Notes under the pieces: generated by a model
Databases searched by the model: none
Seen by the model: the letters and a program-made list of their open reading frames with translations, nothing else
Told to the model about the DNA's origin: nothing
Position numbers and translations under genes: made by a program
Shown here: positions 24,438 to 34,221 of the stretch, piece after piece
How positions within the stretch are numbered: the first letter of the stretch is position 1
Layout of the letters: the number at the start of each line of letters is the position of its first letter
NCBI GenBank assembly: GCA_050084515.1
Contig: CM114274.1
Location: forward strand, 38,440,001 to 38,504,000
Origin: Blasia pusilla
Lineage: Eukaryota; Marchantiophyta; Marchantiopsida; Blasiales
DNA: 64,000 bases
Reading direction: 5' to 3'

Positions 24438-25511
24438 ACATGAGAAAGATGAAAATGTGGGAATTGGGAATTCGTTGTTTGCAAGTAGGCAAGCGAGTTG
24501 CCTTGGTCAGGAGCCCCTGGAGACGTGTGTGTGACATTTTTTGTGTCATTTTTCTGTTCGGAAGGCCGTGGGCGGAAGCGCTGTCCGTTTTTCTCAGATT
24601 TTGCTGGTGCGGATTGATGGGGGACAGCAGCCGAGTGTAGCGTGTGGTGGGGCGTCGGGTGTACGCAAGTGAGGGTGTCGAGAGAGAAGGAAAGGGCAGG
24701 TTTGGGTCTTGCAGCCGCCGGGGGGCTGTCAAGTAAAGGCGGCTAGGTTAGGTCGCGAAGTCTAGGTTAGAAGCGCGCGGCGAGGGGCCAAGGGGCGGCG
24801 TGACGGGCGCGGACTGGGCGCGGACGGCCGGGCAGTCGCTGGCACGACGGCGGCAGAGTCGAGGAGCGACGGCGAGTCGCGGGCGGACATGCGAGGGGCG
24901 CGGACGCCCCCCCTCCCCTCCTTTCCCCCGAGGTGGGAGGCGCGCACAGATAGGGCGCGCGCCCCCCCCGCATTTAGGGCCCAAGGGGCCCGCATAGGGT
25001 CGCAGACCCAAGTTCTCCCCCCCTCTCCAACGTGGTAGCGCCGACCATAGTCGGTCGGACAGTTGTCGCATACGTGGTTGGCAGGACAGACGAGGTTAGT
25101 CGGGCGAACGTGAGTTGAGATTTTCCGAACATGAGTGGGAGCCGACCAGGGTGAGTCACATTACATGCCGCGCGTGGGGATAGACAGAGGGGTTTGCGCG
25201 ACATGATGTTTTGGGGCGCGACAGGGTTGCGAGAGTTTACGATGGAGGGGCGGTGTGCATGATGCCGACGGGTTGTCCGCATCTGTTGACGCGAGGATCG
25301 ACGTGTTGGTCGAGGGGAGTGTTATGTTGCGGAGATTGTCATCTCATGAGGAGGAGTGCATATTGACGGTGCAGCAGGTTGCAGGGCGTGATCAGGTTAC
25401 CCATTCGAGTCCCTTTTCCCGCACTTGTCGTGTGTGATTGAGAGTGTTGGGTATCGGGTAGTAGCTGGTGCTAGATGGGTGCAGTGATGGTGACGAGTGT
25501 AGATTCTTTTC
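24438..25511 (+). other. 5' leader of element B
   Basis: About 1.07 kb, very GC-rich in the middle (24770-25030), no coding gene. Contains spaced ATAGGG motifs (for example GCATAGGGTC near 24995) that also recur in the leaders of D and E. Homologous to minus-strand 47.5-48.15 kb and 62.1-62.9 kb. Confidence 0.7.
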
Positions 25512-27060
25512 ATGTGTAGCATGTTGGTGGATATACGGCGTCGTTTCTCGGGTGCAGTGGGTACCATCGACTTAGATGATTTCATCCAGAAGTTTGACAC
25601 ATGGTGCGACTTCCAGGAGATACGGACCCCGACACGGTTCAACCCTTTCATGGCATGGAAGGGGTTGTTCCAGCACTTGGAGGGTCCTCCGATGGATGAT
25701 TACATGGAGTTTCGATCACTATACTCAATAGACATCGATGCCTGGAGGATGTATTGGGCTCCAGGGTATGTGTCCACTAGTGGTCGCGAGGCATATGATG
25801 GGATTGTGAGAGGAGAGAGACCCACACCATCAGCCCGGAGACTAGATGGAGAGGAGGGCAGTGAAACAAGCGATGTGGCAGAGACCTCTGGTGGTAGAGG
25901 ACCACCCAACTTCAGCCCCACAGTGGAGTTCTTCCGACAGTTGGGGAAGAGCTACCAGGCGTGCACGACCGACAAGCAAGAGTCTACAGGATTTTCAGCG
26001 ACGATCGGGTGAGAGTCTGAGAGAGGCATTCACATGCATGAGGAGGCTGATCATTGCTACGTTTGGAGTGACTGAGGCGTAGTCAATCCAGGATTGGTAC
26101 GGGGTTCTGGACCGAGAACTACGGAGGAGAGTCCGAGATGCGGTGTTGATTCACACAGCGAAGCCCACATTGAAGGTGGTCTTTGAGTTGTCTGAGCGTA
26201 TTGAGCTCAACATGAGTGAGGAGCAGGTAGTGACCGCTGGATTTTCTTGAGAGTCGACGGGTCCACGAGCGGCGGTGACCCCACAGGTGCCACAGCGAGC
26301 ACCAGTACCTAGAGAGCAGGGCGGGTACCGTGAGCCTATGAGGCAACGACCCGCACCTATCCGCCCAGCAGACCCGCCCAGCAGGGACCGATGTGGTCTT
26401 GTTGGACGTGTGGAGGGGCCCATAGGCAGAGAGACTGCCCACAGCATGGGAGAGGACCACCAACGCCTCCGATTGCTCAGGAGCCACAGAGGATGGCCCC
26501 ACCACAGCACCAGTGTGACCATTGCCACAGATATGGTCACACTAGGGATAGATGTTTTGACCTTTGACGAGGGGCACGTCTAGAGGTAGGCCGAGGGCCT
26601 GGGGGAGGTTGTCCTGGAGGAGATCGGGGAGTTCTTCCTGGACGTGGTGGTAGAGAACCACCACCAGCCAGAGGAGATGGAGCAGAGCACAGAGCCGGGC
26701 GCGCTTCTCTCTCTCACGATCGATCGCTTGAGCGGAGGATTGCGCCATGATGATGATGCGGCTTAGGAAGGCACAGAGTGCGGCGGCTAGTGTGACTCTA
26801 GTCTCTACCTCTTACCCCGACCGGGTGAGGATCTCTCCAATATGGGATTCATGTGTAGTGCAGCCCAGGTTGAGGCAGCTGCAGTGGTGACTCGGGGTGC
26901 TGCGAGAGGCACGGAGCCATCGAGAGGTGGAGTTGAGATTGACCCACCAGAGGGGACCGATGGGCGGCAGGCCAGGGTTCCATAGTCGTTCACATTGTCG
27001 GAGGCACTACACACACCATCGATGGTGCCTCGACAACCAGCGGTGCCTACAGTTTAGGCA
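25512..27060 (+). pseudogene. gag of Ty3-type element B
   Basis: Carries SGAVGTIDLDDF, FMAWKGLFQHLEGPPMDDY and WAPGYVS, then, after a frameshift near 25980, the LREAFTCMRRLI to LSERIELNM capsid-like block. Two complete CCHC knuckles at about 26395-26570: CWTCGGAHRQRDC and CDHCHRYGHTRDRC. Several stops and frameshifts follow, ending in an AAQVEAAAVVTRGAAR-type linker shared with X and D. Nonfunctional copy. Confidence 0.85.
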
Positions 27061-27087
27061 CCTACGTCGACATCACGAGGAGTTGGA

Positions 27088-28180
27088 GTGACAACTCCTA
27101 TGCCGGCTCGAGTGGAGTCAGTGTCGACTTTAGTGTTGGAGGTGGCCACAAGAGTGAGTCAGACTCCGCTATTTTCCGCCTCAGAGTTGGCGACGTTGGG
27201 AGTTGGACCAGTTGAGGTGTTCCGCTTGGCCGCCACGTTGTGTGAGCATGGAGAGGTGACTGCTTCTTGTTCAGAGGTAGTTGAGGAGGTGGTGGACTTG
27301 CCCTTAGAGCCGGTGCTTGGGACGTTCCCCATAGAGTCATGGCATGCGGCGGCGGCGAAGTTGGTAGATATGCCGGCTCGACCGGCCATAGAGCGAGCAG
27401 TGGTGACACCTGGAGTAGTGTTACTGGATAACCGAGCTGGAGTATTTCACTTGGTTAGTCCGACGGGGACTGTATACCACCCGCAGCGCGTCCTACTTGA
27501 TTCGGGAGCGCAACCCTTGATGTTAGGGAAGGCGGCGTGTTTAGCGTTGGGGTTACGGAAGGCCGACATTGAGCCTTGTCCCTTCCGATATCTGCAGACC
27601 TCGATTGGGGCGTATCACCCACTCAAGATATGACTCGATAGGAGATTGTTGTCAAAGTCCAGCGAGCATGCGACGGATAGTGCTATGGTGCGACACGCGC
27701 GATTACTACACTGGCTGAGTAAATGCGATGTGTTGGTGGGGAGTCTGATGTTATATCCCCTAGGATTCATCCTTGACTTCTGGGAGGAGACCGTTGCTTA
27801 TCGGCCAGGATGGCGGTCAGGTGACGGTCGGATGAGTCAGTTACCCGTGCAGTTTGCGGGACGAGGTGGTCGATCACGAGGCGAGTCTGTGACCACGTTG
27901 GCGGCTTTCACAGGTAGTGTTATCTGGCCAAGAGAGTTGTTGGAGGGGAATGCACATGCGGAGGATGTCCGAGTAGCGGATAGTCCCACGGAGAGACAGG
28001 CCATGGCGGGTGTCTCTTCCCATGTTAGCGATGCCTCTTCACCATTATGGGGTACGACTCGAGAGCTACAGAGGAGTGCCGACGACCTCGTGAGGCAGGC
28101 GTGGAGTCATGTTTTTATCCCAGAGCAGCGAGAGTCACGTGGCGATCGGGCTCTTGGAGTGGAGACGATGACCCCACTAG
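27088..28180 (+). pseudogene. Aspartic protease and linker, element B
   Basis: 27088-27633 is a single open frame ending in a retropepsin-like site VLLDSGAQPLMLG (catalytic Asp codon at 27499). A stop at 27631-27633 interrupts it. The frame resumes at 27646 with a family-specific linker (YPLGFILDFW, YRPGWRSGDGRMSQLP, VIWPRELLEGN) of unknown role that leads without a break into the DNMT. The protease would cleave the Gag-Pol polyprotein. Confidence 0.8.
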
Positions 28181-29097
28181 ATACCACACCTGTTGTGTGG
28201 CAATGCCCAGAGGAGGGTGTTAGGGTGTTAGATCTCTTCGGAGGGATTAGCACCGGATTGGCTGCCATATTGCAGGCGGGCATACGGGTGCATCAGTACC
28301 TTTATGTGGAGAGAGATGAGACCGCGCGGCAAGTATCATTACGTCACCTGGCGAGATTGGTCCAGAGGTATCCTGAGTTGTTGTCGGTATGTGCAGTACG
28401 GGGATACCAGCATACGCTACCCGTTGACATCTCTTTGGTGGGGTGCAGGATCTAGATAGAGTTGGCACCATTCATTTGGTGATTGCTGGATGGCCATGTC
28501 AGGGTCATTCATCAACTGGCCGAGGATTTGGATTGCAGGATCCGAGGTCAGGGATGTTTTGGGAGATGCTGCGAGTATTACGACACTTGCAAGAGAGTCA
28601 GATATGTTCTCTAGCGTACATTTTGGAGAACGTGCCATTTGGGAGACACTCGTGCACGTGTGATGACGAGTGTACATCAGGTAAGGTCCTGGTTGGGACC
28701 TCCTATGTTGTTAGATGCAGCGAGAGTTGGGTCACGTGCCCATCGTCCACGATTGTGGTGGACGAACCTGATACCATTAGAGGTACTGAGTTGAGCCTAC
28801 AGTGGAGTCCAGAGAGCACCACATCTCATAGTGGATGCTATTTTGGGCTCAGGGCGTCGATCTCAGGTGGTGACACGGGATGATAGACCACCGTTGGCCA
28901 TGGCCAATAGGGTGGGGGAGTTGAGGGCAGCCTTACCTACGTTGGTGAGCTTCCCAACATCCCATGCCTTTCGTCAGGGAGAGCCAGGCATGATTTGGGA
29001 TGAGGTGACCGGAGTATTGGAGGAGCCTACAGCAGATGAGCGCGAGCGCGCCATGGGGTTCACTACTGGTACTACGGCGGTGGATTTTTGTTTCACT
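28181..29097 (+). pseudogene. DNA cytosine-5 methyltransferase domain, element B
   Basis: C5-MTase motifs in order. Motif I is RVLDLFGGISTGLAA (SAM binding) and motif II YLYVERDE. After a one-base frameshift near 28441 comes motif IV AGWPCQGHSS, with the catalytic Cys codon intact at 28497-28499, then motif VI YILENVP near 28620. After another shift near 28635 come LLDAARVG and RLWW. The C-terminal block (QVV, NRVGELRAALPT, ERERAMGF) follows. The GISTGL form of motif I points to the DNMT3/DRM group. It would transfer methyl from SAM to C5 of cytosine. It lies between protease and RT, where ordinary Ty3 elements have nothing. Frameshifts make this copy inactive although its catalytic residues survive. 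Confidence 0.88.
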
Positions 29098-29283
29098 CGT
29101 TTATGTTGAAATATCTTTATACATTAAAGTTGCGCAGCCTCACATTAAATCTCTGAGGATCCTACTAATAAAAAGTGTCCCCTGCCGGTTTCGGGCTTAC
29201 CCTCGGGCGGAGAGAGCTGAAGGAAAAAAATCTATAGATTTTTTCGCTTTGCGTTTTCTGCGCTTTGCGACTTTGTTACTTCC
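29098..29283. mobile_element. Foreign insertion in element B after the DNMT
   Basis: About 185 bp with no counterpart in element X separates the last DNMT codons from the linker to RT. It contains a perfect 20-bp palindrome, AAAAAATCTATAGATTTTTT (29225-29244), and ends at TTACTTCCG. Origin unknown; could be a small element or repair filler. Confidence 0.55.
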
Positions 29284-29425
29284 GGTGTTGTGTGGCAGTG
29301 CCCAGAGGAGGGTGTTAGGGTGTTAGATCTCTTCGGAGGGATTAGCACGGAAGTAAGGGCTCTTGTGAAGTAAAGGGGTCTTGTGAAAAAGTGGTTAGGG
29401 TGTTAGATCTCTTCGGAGGGATTTG
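29284..29425 (+). repeat. Two duplicated fragments of DNMT motif I DNA
   Basis: 29284-29348 repeats 28192-28252 (one base different), spanning the codons just before and through motif I. 29392-29422 repeats its second half again (GTGTTAGATCTCTTCGGAGG). The first copy is flanked by TTACTTCCG and its complement CGGAAGTAA. Confidence 0.85.
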
Positions 29426-31145
29426 TCATCCATGCCGTCACGTCCACGAGTTGGACCATTGCCTACAGGGTCTGTACAGGCATTGGCTAGGGGCGAGACG
29501 AGGAGAGATAGGCACCCATGGACTTCCTGGGACGTCGTTCGAGAAGAGAGTGCAAAGGCGGCTAGAGTAGCCCATGTTCATTTTTTGGATGTGGAGCATG
29601 GTGTAGGAGGTTAGAGTGGAGTGGTTGTTGTGGAGGTGGCTAGGATTGCTACATAGCAACCAAAGCCGGAGGTTGCGTCCTCTCCGAATGAGGTCACAAT
29701 GGAGACTTGGGAGCCTATGATAGGTCTCAAGGAGAGCGACGGCGAGTTCATAGGTTTCTGAGAGGGCATGTCATTTGTTTTGCCTTCAGTATGAGAGACT
29801 TGGGTATGCTCAAGGGTCCCGGGATACGGATTGAGTTGGCTAGTGATACGCCAATCTTTCCTCGACCCTACAGGTATTTTGATATGGAGCGAGCCTTGAT
29901 TGAGAGCAGGAGTCAGGACTTGTGGAGTTATCACATGGGGAGTATGCATCTGCCACAGTCATGGCGGCGAAGAAGGATATGTATGGCAATTGGACGGATA
30001 GGCGGATGTGTGGAGATTACCGTCCTATCAACCGACAGACGAGGTCAGATCGGTATGCCATGCCTACTCCTGAGGAGATCTTTGATGCGGTAGGGCATGC
30101 AAAGATCTTCAGTACTTTAGATCTCCGTGTTGGCTATCATCAGCTTCCTATCAGGTTGGAGGACAGGGAGAAGACAGCATTCTGGGGGATAGATCGGTTC
30201 GGGAGAGATTTCTTGTATCAGTGGCGGTTCTTACCATTTGGGTTGAAGAACGCGCCTGCGGAGTTTCAGAGAGTGATGGATAGGATTCTGGCTGGCTTGG
30301 ATTTTGTACAATGTTACATAGATGATATTTTTATCTTCAGTTCCACGATTGAGGAGCATGAGCGACACTTGGAGGAGGTGTTGTGGCGATTGCAGTTGCA
30401 TGGACTGAAGTTACATCCAGGCAAGTGCAGATTCTTTCAGGAGCAGATTGAGTACTTGGGACACACCATATACCCGAGTGGGTTAGGCGTTCAATAGACG
30501 AAGGTAGAGGCTATTGCGCACAGTCCACGCCCTACAGATGTGAGTCGAGTCCGAGCATTTCTTGGACTGGCAAACTTCTATCGACGGTATGTCAAGGGTT
30601 TTAGTGCGATCGCAAAGTCTTTGACCTTGTTGACGAGACTTGATCAGGTTTGGTTGTGGGGAGATGATCAGGAGCGAGCATTTCAGGAGCTCAAGGACAG
30701 GTTGACATCCTCACCCATTTTACAGAGACCGGTTAGGGGTCGCCCATTCCAGTTACATACGGATTGGAGCATGTTGGGTCTAGGAGCAGTGCTTACTCAG
30801 AGGGATGACAAGGAGAGGGAGTTTGTTGTGGCTTACGCGAGCCGATCGAACAACATTGCAGAGGCGAAGTACAACTCCTACGAGGGAGAGTGCTTGGCTG
30901 CAGTGTGGGCCGTGGCACATTTCAGGTGCTATTTGTTCGGCAACCCTTTCACACTTATCACTGATCATCAGCCGTTGAGGTGGTTGATGGAGTCCGAAAA
31001 GCTTACGGGAAAGCTTGCCAGGTGGGCTCTATTACTACAGGAGTATGAGTTCGAGGTGGTTCATAGGCCAGGTCGGCTGAACCAGGATGCGGATGGGTTG
31101 AGTCGTAACCCATGTCCGAGTCAGAGAGACAATACAGGAGCTTGA
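29426..31145 (+). pseudogene. Reverse transcriptase and RNase H, element B
   Basis: RT N-terminus (IRIELASDTPIF.RPYRY) in one frame to about 29915, then a small deletion and the main RT frame from 29922. Motifs: STLDLRVGYHQLP, FLPFGLKNAPAEFQRVMD, catalytic YIDD at 30315-30326, LHPGKC and EYLGHTI. A TAG at 30495 interrupts. 30540-31145 holds the thumb/connection (FLGLANFYRRYVKGFS) and Ty3-type RNase H (LHTDWSMLGLGAVL, SYEGECLAAVWA, FTLITDHQPLRW, LNQDADGLSR). Synthesises element DNA from RNA and degrades the template. This copy is broken. Confidence 0.9.
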
Positions 31146-31159
31146 TGGCACGGAGAGAG

Positions 31160-32560
31160 TGATGAGGAGATGGTGCCCGGTTGGCATGCATCTGCCTATC
31201 TTTGTTGGTTGACTATGGCGGGTCGCCCACGGTGATGACTCGGTGGTGGGATTGGATGATGAGTCTTTGGATCCGGAGGTTAGTGAGGAGGCGACGGTGG
31301 TCGTGATATCCATGACGACGTGGAGGTTGTGGAGTTCTTGCAAGACCTTTGGCGTCATTGCGAGTACAAAGTGAGTGCTAGGGAGCGGATCGGATCCTGA
31401 GAGAGCCAAGAGGTTTAGGTGGGAGGGACTCACATTTTATGGGTATGGGGAGATGGTAGGATACGAGTGGTACCTCATCCTTCCCAGCGAGCACGTGTAG
31501 TGCGACATGCCCATGAGGAGTTGGGACATTTTGGAGTAAAGCGTACTTACAGCTTACTCCAGGTTCAGTATTGGTGGCGCGGCATGCATACTGGGGTACA
31601 CCAGTTTGTGGTCAGATGTATGGTATGTGATAGAGTGCGAGCATCCTTCAATGCTCCCACTCCGCAGTTACATCCTTTGCCGATTATGGGTTTAGGTTAT
31701 CGGTGGAGTTTAGACTTTGCGGGACCTTTGCCATTGACAGGGCGTCATCATAGGTACGTGTTGGTCATGGTGGAGCATTTCTCCAAGTGGATAGAGTTGG
31801 TGGCACTACCAGACAAGGCGAGCAAGGGAACAGCTTATGCGTTTCTAGATCGTGTGCTTAGTCACTTTGGTGCATCGGCAGAGGTGTTGACTGACCAGGG
31901 TACCGAGTTCAAGGGAGAGTTTCAGGCCTTGTGTGATCAGGCGCTGATAGATCACCGCACCACATCTAGGGATCATCCTGAGGCGGATGGATTGGCGGAG
32001 AGAGTGGTACAGACGGTGAAGAGAGGATTGCGCAAGTATGGCTTGCAGCGGGGATAGTTGAGGGAGTAGGACCTACAGTTGCCATGGTTGGCTATGGGTT
32101 ATCGCTTTAGTCGGCAGGCATCCTTGGCGTCATTTTCACCGTACTTTTTGCTCTTTGGGAGAGAGCCAGATTTACCTGCAGCGATTTGACGTGACATGGC
32201 GGAGGTGTTAGATCTTGATGATCCGGATGTGTGGGTGCAAGCATGTTCTCGAGAGGGCAGAAGTTTTTTCGTGAGAGTTATGCCTATGGCCTTTGAGAAC
32301 TTAGCTATTGCCCAAAGATAGAGATACATTGAGGTACGCGACCATTCGTGGAGGAGGTTATCGTCCAGGGATTAGGAGGTTTCATCTGGAGATTACGTGT
32401 ATTTACAACGGCGGCACCCCACGACGCTAGATGTCGCTGCAGGGCCGCGATCCTACGTGTGCGAGGTATTACCGACCGAGTCCTCATGTTGGAGGGCGGG
32501 ATGGTATGGTTTGGAAGGATCATGTGCGCAATTGTGCGCCATGTCATCTTTCGAACGTAG
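31160..32560 (+). pseudogene. DDE integrase, element B
   Basis: HHCC zinc domain (HAHEELGHFG, then CMVCDR) near 31505-31635. Catalytic core: SLDFAGPLPL (first Asp), LTDQGTEF (second Asp) and ADGLAERVV (Glu) between 31700 and 32015. A stop at 32056 follows RKYGLQRG. After it the frame continues through PWLAMGYRFSRQAS and SPYFLLFGREPDLPAAI, and a C-terminal SH3-like segment in other frames to about 32560. Family role: insertion of the cDNA, consistent with the 4-bp target duplications of B and X. Confidence 0.88.
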
Positions 32561-32743
32561 ATGGGACGGTGGATCCGAGCTTGGCGGCGGTACTGCAGCT
32601 TGAGGTGTATGTTGTGCGGATCTGCGAGGGGTGCGACCACCATGTTGGTATGTGATGGTTGTTCTCGAGGGGGGCATATGTCATGTCGACCCCCTCTTGA
32701 TGTGGTTCCGACGGGACGATGGATGTGTTCGAGATGTGTATAG
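32561..32743 (+). pseudogene. PHD zinc finger at the integrase C-terminus, element B
   Basis: All eight C4HC3 ligands are present: CMLC, CDGC, GHMSC and WMCSRC (about 32609-32740), then a stop two codons later. PHD fingers usually read the histone H3 tail. Its position after integrase is where chromoviruses carry a chromodomain, so it may steer integration; that is inference. In this copy it is out of frame with the upstream integrase. Confidence 0.85.
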
Positions 32744-32820
32744 GGTAGTAGGTCATGTCAGAGAGATGTGATATTTTCTATCTGGGAGTTAGGGGGATCC
32801 AAGCGCCGGCTAGAAGCGGT

Positions 32821-32956
32821 TGTGTGATCTCCATGTATATGTATGAGTTGATTTTTGTACATGTGTGGATCGACCCGTGTGTGGAGAAGATCGGTGTTGT
32901 GGGGTGTAGATGTGACGAGCGATGTATGTTGTGTAGCGATATGTATGCGCACGACA
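32821..32956 (+). repeat. Right terminal segment T of element B (single copy)
   Basis: Starts TGTGTGATCTCC after a purine-rich stretch (TTAGGGGGATCC, TAGAAGCGGT) and ends GCGCACGACA, followed by target duplication AGGA. It matches T1 and T2 of element D closely. B has only one T and no A2 at its right end. Confidence 0.85.
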
Positions 32957-34221
32957 AGGAGGTCCCTAGTTTTGTAGTAGTGGCATCCCCATCGTTGGTC
33001 GTGCCACTTTGGAGTTCAGGCGGTGCACTACGGCAGGAGGCTTGGTGTGAGGCTATTATACCTCACGAGGAAGAGGAGGCCCCACGGAGGACTCCTACTT
33101 CTCATCTAGTTGGGTTATCCCTTTTGGATACTACACCCATTGTATGGCAGTATCCGCCGGAGGGCATTTGTGTGTTAGATCTCTTTGGTGGGATTAGCAC
33201 TGGATTGGATGCAGTGTTGCAAGCCGGTATTTCTGTGCGGAGATACGTGTATGTGGAGCGAGATGAGACGGCCCAGAGAGTCTCATCCCGACATATTGGT
33301 CAGTTGATGCGGAGATATCATGAGTTTTTTCCACCATCATCTATTCGTGGGTACCAACGTGCTTTGCCGTCACACATTGCATTGTTGGGGGCGCAGGACC
33401 TTGAGAGGGTTGGTCCTGTAGATTTGGTGATTTCTGGATGGCCATATCAAGGTCATACATGTGCTGGTCGTGGTGAGGGATTACACGACCCTAGGTCTCT
33501 ATTGTTTTGGGAGATGTTACAGGTGTTACGACATCTTCAGGTTCATCAGGCACGTGCTCCAACTTACATTCTAGAGAATGTTCCATTGTTGGGTGACACT
33601 CGGACCTGGATGATGGCGAGTGTTCATGAGATGTGGTCTTGGATTGGACCAGCGGTGTTGTTGGATGCAGCGCGAGTTGGCTGGCGTGCACATCGTCCAT
33701 GCTTGTGGTGGAAAAACTTGCTGCCTAGGGAGGTTCTACGTCGAGCATATGATGTAGTGCAGCGGGATCATTGCCTTACAGTGGATAGTATCTTGGATAT
33801 TGGGCGACTTTCTCAAGTGGTGAGGGTTATTGATCGGTCACCCATGGCAGTGGTGAACCGTGTGGGCCAGCCTAGGATGGCACTACCCACATTTGTGAGT
33901 TTTCCCTCGTCACATACCTACAGGGAAGGTGGTCCCGGGCTTGTATGGGATTCTCGTTTGCGACAGTTGGTGGAGCCTAACGCTGATGAGAGAGAGCGTG
34001 CGATTGGATTTGCTACTGGTGTGACGGCAGTTGCTTCCATTTCTGAGGCTTCACGACGTCATGGGTCAGGCCATGGACCTGAATTTTTTGACTTGGATTT
34101 TGAGTCTTGGTATGGCCGAGCAACGTTGACTTCGGACTATGTCTGTGGGTCTTCCACCCCTTGTGATGAGCTCGATGGCTATCGGGACGGTAGAGGCATC
34201 AACTGGGGGCGAGGAGAGTAG
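32957..34221 (+). pseudogene. DNA cytosine-5 methyltransferase domain, element X
   Basis: The domain frame is uninterrupted from the X/B junction (32961) to 34221, about 420 codons. The open frame also extends upstream into element B DNA, which is not part of this domain. Motif I CVLDLFGGISTGLDAV (33171-33225), motif II YVYVERDE, motif IV ISGWPYQGHTCAG, motif VI YILENVP, LLDAARVG, CLWWKN, and the C-terminal NRVGQPRMALPT and ERERAIGF. The catalytic Cys of motif IV is replaced by Tyr (TAT at 33445-33447; element B has TGT). Known C5-MTases need this Cys, so catalysis should be lost although SAM binding could persist. DNMT3/DRM-like by motif I. Confidence 0.9.

Noticed and set aside
24748-25071. 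Overlapping GC-rich minus-strand frames in the element B leader
   Set aside because: Several frames are open at once because of high GC; composition is Arg/Ala/Pro only and the region aligns as noncoding leader in D and E.
32755-32960. N-terminal 68 codons of the long DNMT open frame as part of the protein
   Set aside because: This stretch is element B's 3' untranslated region and T segment. It is open by chance, and element X's true upstream codons lie at 23793-23959.
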